Program-made: the position numbers and the translations under genes
From: Psettodes erumei
Taxonomy: Eukaryota; Chordata; Actinopteri; Pleuronectiformes; Psettodidae
Assembly: GCA_016785225.1 (NCBI GenBank)
Contig: JAFBJZ010000349.1
Location: 1 to 64,000, forward strand
DNA: 64,000 nucleotides
Direction of reading: 5' to 3'
Notes under the pieces: model-generated
Database searches by the model: none
Told to the model about the DNA's origin: nothing
Seen by the model: the letters and a program-made list of their open reading frames with translations, nothing else
In this document: piece after piece, positions 48,451 to 64,000 of the stretch
How positions within the stretch are numbered: position 1 is the stretch's first letter
Layout: each line of letters opens with the position of its first letter

Positions 48451-49377
48451 TGTTTAGGGCAGATTGGGTAGTTTTTCTGTTGATGTACTTTAGGCATTAT
48501 TACTCGAAAATACTAATCAGAACCTCATTACTGAGCGAGTGAACAGAGTGAAATCAGAAAGCTGGATCAATTTGTGGTTGTCTGGCCAGGGAGAAACAAT
48601 CCCGACAGTGTCTGCGGCTGTAACAAAATAAAATCTGTGCCAGAGAAGGGGGGGGGATCACAACGCTTGTGTCTTGAGAAGTACTTCAATACCATTCACA
48701 GCTCCTCTATCCAGTGTCTAACCCAGTTGCAACAGTAAAGCTTGGTGTCATCCTGAGGAAAAAGGGGATAACTCTCTGTGGCGGACACAGCCGTTTCACT
48801 CAGTGTTTGAGAAAGAGCTCGAAGGAACAAATGCATCATGGTCCGAACAGTGCCGGTCCAGGCCTCGGGCGTTGTGGCGTTTGCCAGCGTTGAGGCCGCG
48901 GTGACAGCAGCGCTTTCCTCCTCACTTCCCTGCTCTGCACTGAACAGAAGCAGCTCTGGAGCAGCAGTCAGTCGCGCTGCAGGCGGCACATATCACACTG
49001 TCCCTATGGACTGTAACGCCAACACTCACACTCATACCCCTGTCAGCTACTATGCCAGTGCTCCACGATTACTAAGACAAAATTCCAGACTTATTGAGTA
49101 GTATTAAAAGCTGCTTGGTGAACAGCAAATTTAAATGTGGCTCACAGTGAAATAGTGTAGGAAAAAAGTAATTCGAGGGGTTTCGAGATCACTGTCTCAG
49201 TTTGTAGGGATGAAATCTTTCTGGGTGGCTGGTTTCCAGCTGTCATGGTCTCATCCCCGCTTTAATGTCTTATTCTTCAGTAGGACTATCTTTTGGACAA
49301 GGCGGTATGTGTGTATGTACTACATTGTAACAACTGTATGATATGTGGCCAGACTCTTTGTATCTTATGTTACTGTA

Positions 49378-49383
49378 AATAAA
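49378..49383 (+). terminator. Candidate distal polyadenylation signal
   Basis: AATAAA is followed about 30 bp later by a GT-rich element (TCTGGTGTGTTTGTG), the usual arrangement of a vertebrate cleavage site. It would end a + strand transcript. The only + strand gene upstream is ST3GAL2, 7.2 kb away, implying a long 3' UTR if the two belong together. Confidence 0.4.
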
Positions 49384-49764
49384 AGCTTCATTCAAACTGA
49401 GGTCAAAGTCTGGTGTGTTTGTGAAATGGATGGATTTCATTTACACTGAGCCACTGAAATAGTGGGCTATATATATGGGCAAAATGCAATAAATATAACA
49501 CCATATTAAACTACAGTATATCTTGTACATCATGTACTTTTATTGTTGATACATACTCATAAACAGAGTACATTTTGCAGCTACTATACTTTCCCTTGAG
49601 TAAACCTGGTGTATTTTTCATTCCAGTTGGTTTATTGGTACATTTACTTAAGAATGCTATACTTAAACAAGGCTTTAAAGTAGTAATTGATCCCTTCAGC
49701 TGTGATCCAAACAGTAAAAGTGGCTTTAATCAATGTTTTATTTATATTAACAAAGGACTACTTA

Positions 49765-50852
49765 CACCGATCAGTCACAACAATAAAAACACCCACCCAG
49801 TGTTGTGTAGGACACCCTTGTGCTGCCAAAATAGTTCTGACCTGCGAAGACATCCTCCTCACAAGACCTCCAAAGTATCTGACACCAACATTTTGACATC
49901 AAATCCTTTAAATCCTGTAAGTAGTGAGGTGGGGCCTCTATGGACCACACACATTTTTCTTCACACTTCCCACACATCCTGGATCAGACCGAGATCTTGG
50001 GAATTTAGAGGCCAAGTCAACACTTTAAACTTTTTGTCACGTTCCTCTAACTATCGCTGTACATTGTTCGCAGTGTGTTGGGTCACATTATTCTGCTGAA
50101 AGAGGCCATTGCCATTAGCGGATACTGCTGCCATGAAGGAAGTACTGTAACAATGTTGAGGTGGGTGGTGTCAAGGTAACATGAACATGAATCCAGGACT
50201 CAAGGTCTCTCAGCAGAACATTGTCCAGTGCATCACACTGCCTCTGTCGGCCTTCACTCTTACTATAGTGCATCCTGGTGCCATCTCCTCTCCAGGTAAA
50301 CATCACACACACACCTGGCTGTCCACATGCAGGAGCTTTCAGTGGTGGACAGGGGACAGCATGGCCACTGTGACTGGTCCGCAGCTACACTGCCTCATAT
50401 ACAGCAAGCTGTGATGAACTGTGTGGTCTGACCGCTTTCCATCAGAGCCAACATCAAGGTTTACAGCAGTTTGTGCTGCAGTTGCTCTTCCGTGGGACTG
50501 GACCACACAAGTCAGATTTAATCCCCATGCACATCAATGAGCATTGAGCGCCCATGTCACCAGTTCACTGGTTCTCCCTCCTTGGACCATTTTTGGTCAG
50601 AACAGATGGACTCCATACTCCAAATATTGCACGAGAACTGCTGTTCTGGAGTTGCTCTGACCCAATCGTCGAGCCATCACAGACTCGTTCACTACACTAC
50701 ACGTTCATTTCTCCTGCTTCCACACATGGATTACAATAAATGCCTGTTCACCTGCTGTCTCATACATCCCACCCCAACAGTGCAATTGTAAAGAGATTAT
50801 CAATGTTATTCGCTTCACCTGTCAGTTGTTTTAATGTTGTGGCTGATAAGTG
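49765..50852. mobile_element. Non-autonomous DNA transposon with TA target duplication
   Basis: The left end CACCGATCAGTCACAACAATAAAAAC (49,765) mirrors the right end, whose complement reads CACTTATCAGCCACAACATTAAAAC (50,852). Both ends are flanked by TA (49,763-49,764 and 50,853-50,854), the target duplication of Tc1/mariner-superfamily transposons. The interior matches, from memory, a repeat widespread in fish (phrases such as GTTGTGTAGGACACCC and TGCTCTGACCCAATCGTCG). There is no intact transposase frame in the 1,088 bp. Superfamily assignment rests on the TA flanks and terminal repeats alone. Confidence 0.75.
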
Positions 50853-50856
50853 TATG

Positions 50857-52301
50857 TGACTGGGGCTACTCATAGTGGTGAACCTGAGGATTATCACCCG
50901 ACTCTGCCTCAGCTCTATAAAGCTCTAAAGCATGTTTCTGCTGTTTTGGATTCTTCTCCCGCGGTTTTGTTTTCAGCAACAAAAACAGAAAAAAAAGCTA
51001 GAAACACTCAGTGTGCTTCCTCCACAGCATCAAATGGCTGGTAAATTAGCTGATCAACATAATGGAGCATTTAAGCCAGGGAGAGGGAGGACAGAGCACA
51101 GACAACAGCACAACAACAACGACAAAGGGAAGACGCAAGTTTACTGACATGTGGTGGTGTGGCATCAGTGTATGGAAAGAGAGAGGGATGCTTGAAATGT
51201 ACCAGTTGTATTTATTCCATTCCCATAACGTGACATTTCTCTGATATGGGACAGCAATGATGAGAACAGACATTTCCAAGGTTCTGCACTGAATCAATGT
51301 TAAATGTCAGGGAAACAAAGTTACACAGATTTATTACTGGACACATTCATGATCATTTTATACAGTTATGGAATTATTAATTTTCTAAAGTAAACCTGTA
51401 CTTACATATGTCAGATTATGGCTTGCTATTAGAAAAGCAACACTATGATACAGCTACTGCGTGTAGAGCTCGAGGCCAACCAATCACAGGGGAAAATGCT
51501 TTCACTCACACAGATGGACGGAGCCACTGTTCAGAGATCAGATCAAAAGGCTTTAGCCAGCAAAGGGCATACTGTGTGTACTGTATCGAAACCATTATAA
51601 AGAGCCGGGCTGACTTGTCCCTTTTCTTTCCGAGGCCGAGTTTAAGTGGTTGCAGGAAGCCAGAAGTTAAAGCAGCCCTGAGAAGCAGGAGGGAAAAAAG
51701 TGCTTTGGGAAGTGATTTTAAATGAACAGGGCTACAGTGAGATGAAACACAAATACAGAGGCAGGATGAAGAGCCAACTTTGTGCTCAGAACAAGAGTGT
51801 GAGGTGGAAAGCACAGTTCTTGTCGCTTCAGCTGAGCTTTACAGCAATTGCAAGAGGCTGAATCAATCAAAAGTACATCCCTTTTCTTTTCCTCTGTACA
51901 CACACATGCAGACGACACTACAATTATTTTCTTAAATCATCGGCCATCTCTCTTCCACTTAAATGCCTGAAAGGATCTTCTTACATATTCAAGCCTTTTT
52001 CCACAGAGATGAATATTACTTGGGGAAAGTCAGCAATCGTACTCCCAATAAATATGAGTGGCTCATTTACTGCTGGCTGAGTGTCAGTGGTCATCTGTCA
52101 AATGGCTGGAGCAAGAAACTCGGGAGCGTCGCTTGTTTTCTAAATCTTTTCTGACCCGAAACGAGAAGGAAAGAGGAGAAGCGGAACGTGTGATGATTTC
52201 TGACTCAGTTAAGACTCAGGACTCCTCAACCGTCACCTCGTTTCCACTTCACTCCCCGCCCTCCTCCTTACGCCCCCTCCCTCACGGGCTCCTCCCTCCT
52301 T
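50857..52301. other. AARS1 3' flank, no further gene
   Basis: Includes the AARS1 3' UTR, reading towards lower coordinates. A TTTATT (AATAAA on the minus strand) at 51,330-51,335 is one candidate polyadenylation signal. I could not choose with confidence. Confidence 0.4.
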
Positions 52302-62731
<10,430 letters not shown>

Positions 62732-64000
62732 TCTGAATCAGCTCTCTGCACAAAACACCAACAAAAAGAAGAAAATAAACACTGGGGCCAATCGTGTTCA
62801 CATGGACAGTTCTCGTGAGCAGAGCTGATCATCTGTAAAAGTCTTTTGGCACCATGAGGCAAAGACACTGGTCGATCAAACAAGTTAAACCGGTTGCGCC
62901 TTCTCTGCAGGTTATCCACTTGCCCTAAGGTCTTACTGAAGGGAGTTACACAGAAATGAAACAAGATAAAAGCATAGCATATAAAGAAGCATTCCATGTA
63001 AACCAAAGACAGGACGGATCCTTCCAGGTCTTTATAGCTTGATATATCAGGTATTTCATTTTCCAGATTAAGCACAAACAAGCATCTACAACTGGCTACT
63101 TATAACACCCTGTGGTGAAGATGCCCACTGCATCTCGTCATGTCTTATTTGATCCAGCCAACAATCCAAAACCCGCAGATACTCAATCTGATGAAGACGT
63201 AAAACAAAGTAAGAAAAACATCCTGCTTAATAAATGATTTAGTCCATAAATCAATTAATTACTTTCCTCTTAATCGACTAACTGCCAAGTTTTGTCAGTT
63301 CTGTATCCTGGGCCACGAGGAGCCTGAGTCGACTCAGTCAGTAAGGTGTGCGTGTGCTAACAAGCTGTCTGAGCGGAGATGTTCAGAACAAATTGGCCCT
63401 CGGCTCCGCTCATAAAAACCAGCAGCATCTCAGGAATCCTGCGTGGCAGGTGAGGCGTTCATGCCGCAGTGCACTGTAATCAAACTGACAAAAGGCTCGG
63501 ACACAAATCCGTTGTGGATGGGAATCTGTGACAGCATAGCATTGTCACATTACTGCCGTGCTGCACTGCTAAGGCGGTGCGCTCACGGATGATTTCGCTT
63601 TCCTCGACTTCTTTGTGCTCATCATCTTTGGATAGAAATGCATTCAGGGCTCCCGCTGGCTGTTTCGCAAAGGACGTGCTGTTGTTCGGTCGCTTTAGTG
63701 CTTTAGCTTTAGTGGTTTTTAACACTCACAGCTGCCAGGAGGCCTATAGGAACAGTCATAAAGGAAGGTGGGAAAGAAATAACTTGTAGTTGAGGGGCTT
63801 TGAAAAGAGACTCTCGTGTAATGTACAACGGTTTTGATCATCAATTCATAATTTAACTCATTCATCAGGTTTGGCTGCTTTCCTGTTTATATTATTGCAA
63901 ATTTAACACCTCTGCAATTTGAAGTCATCACCTTGGGAGTCAGAAAAATTATCATGTATGAATGAAAAGCTCACTCCAACATTGCACGTGATACTGTCCT
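62732..64000 (-). other. AARS1 5' flank/first intron
   Basis: The 5' leader starts at 62,745 after an acceptor, so an untranslated exon must lie at higher coordinates. No convincing CpG island or minus-strand donor was identified before 64,000. The promoter may be just outside the window. Confidence 0.45.

Noticed and set aside
42138..52301. Searched for DDX19 helicase exons expected from human synteny
   Set aside because: No DEAD-box motif or matching exon seen in any frame between ST3GAL2 and AARS1.

Overview
This is vertebrate nuclear DNA, almost certainly from a ray-finned (teleost, probably percomorph) fish. The two recognisable genes are split into short exons by GT-AG introns. CA/GT microsatellites are frequent, CpG is scarce outside small islands, and the interspersed repeats are fish types (CR1/L2-group LINE relics, small inverted-repeat DNA elements, an LTR fragment). 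Species cannot be told from the sequence alone. No prokaryotic operon, CRISPR array or defence locus is present.

Layout. Bases 1-30,600 hold no recognisable protein-coding exon. They start with a CpG island (about 700-1,290) that ends in a good splice donor at 1,213 and may be the promoter and untranslated first exon of the next gene. The stretch includes a decayed LINE (10.9-13.2 kb), two further reverse-transcriptase relics (20.4 kb and, antisense, 27.2-27.5 kb), several small repeats and one candidate untranslated exon (28,447-28,653). Bases 30,647-42,137 (+) carry the seven coding exons of the Golgi sialyltransferase ST3GAL2 (373 aa), with an antisense LTR-element fragment in its third coding intron. 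Bases 42,138-52,301 are non-coding. They may include a long ST3GAL2 3' UTR ending near a polyadenylation signal at 49,378, and a complete-looking 1.09-kb TA-flanked DNA transposon at 49,765-50,852. Bases 52,302-62,731 (-) carry all 19 coding exons of cytoplasmic alanyl-tRNA synthetase AARS1 (966 aa). Bases 62,732-64,000 are its upstream region.

The genes work in unrelated processes. ST3GAL2 caps O-glycans and gangliosides with alpha2,3-sialic acid in the Golgi. AARS1 charges and proofreads tRNA-Ala in the cytosol. Their proximity is conserved synteny with human 16q22.1, but here they converge and no DDX19 exons lie between them. I found no new biological system. The points most worth a second look are a CpG-dense 370-bp block inside an AARS1 intron, an atypical AARS1 splice donor directly followed by a CA tract, the antisense LTR fragment with a tRNA-Pro-like primer site, and the long cytoplasmic tail of this ST3GAL2.
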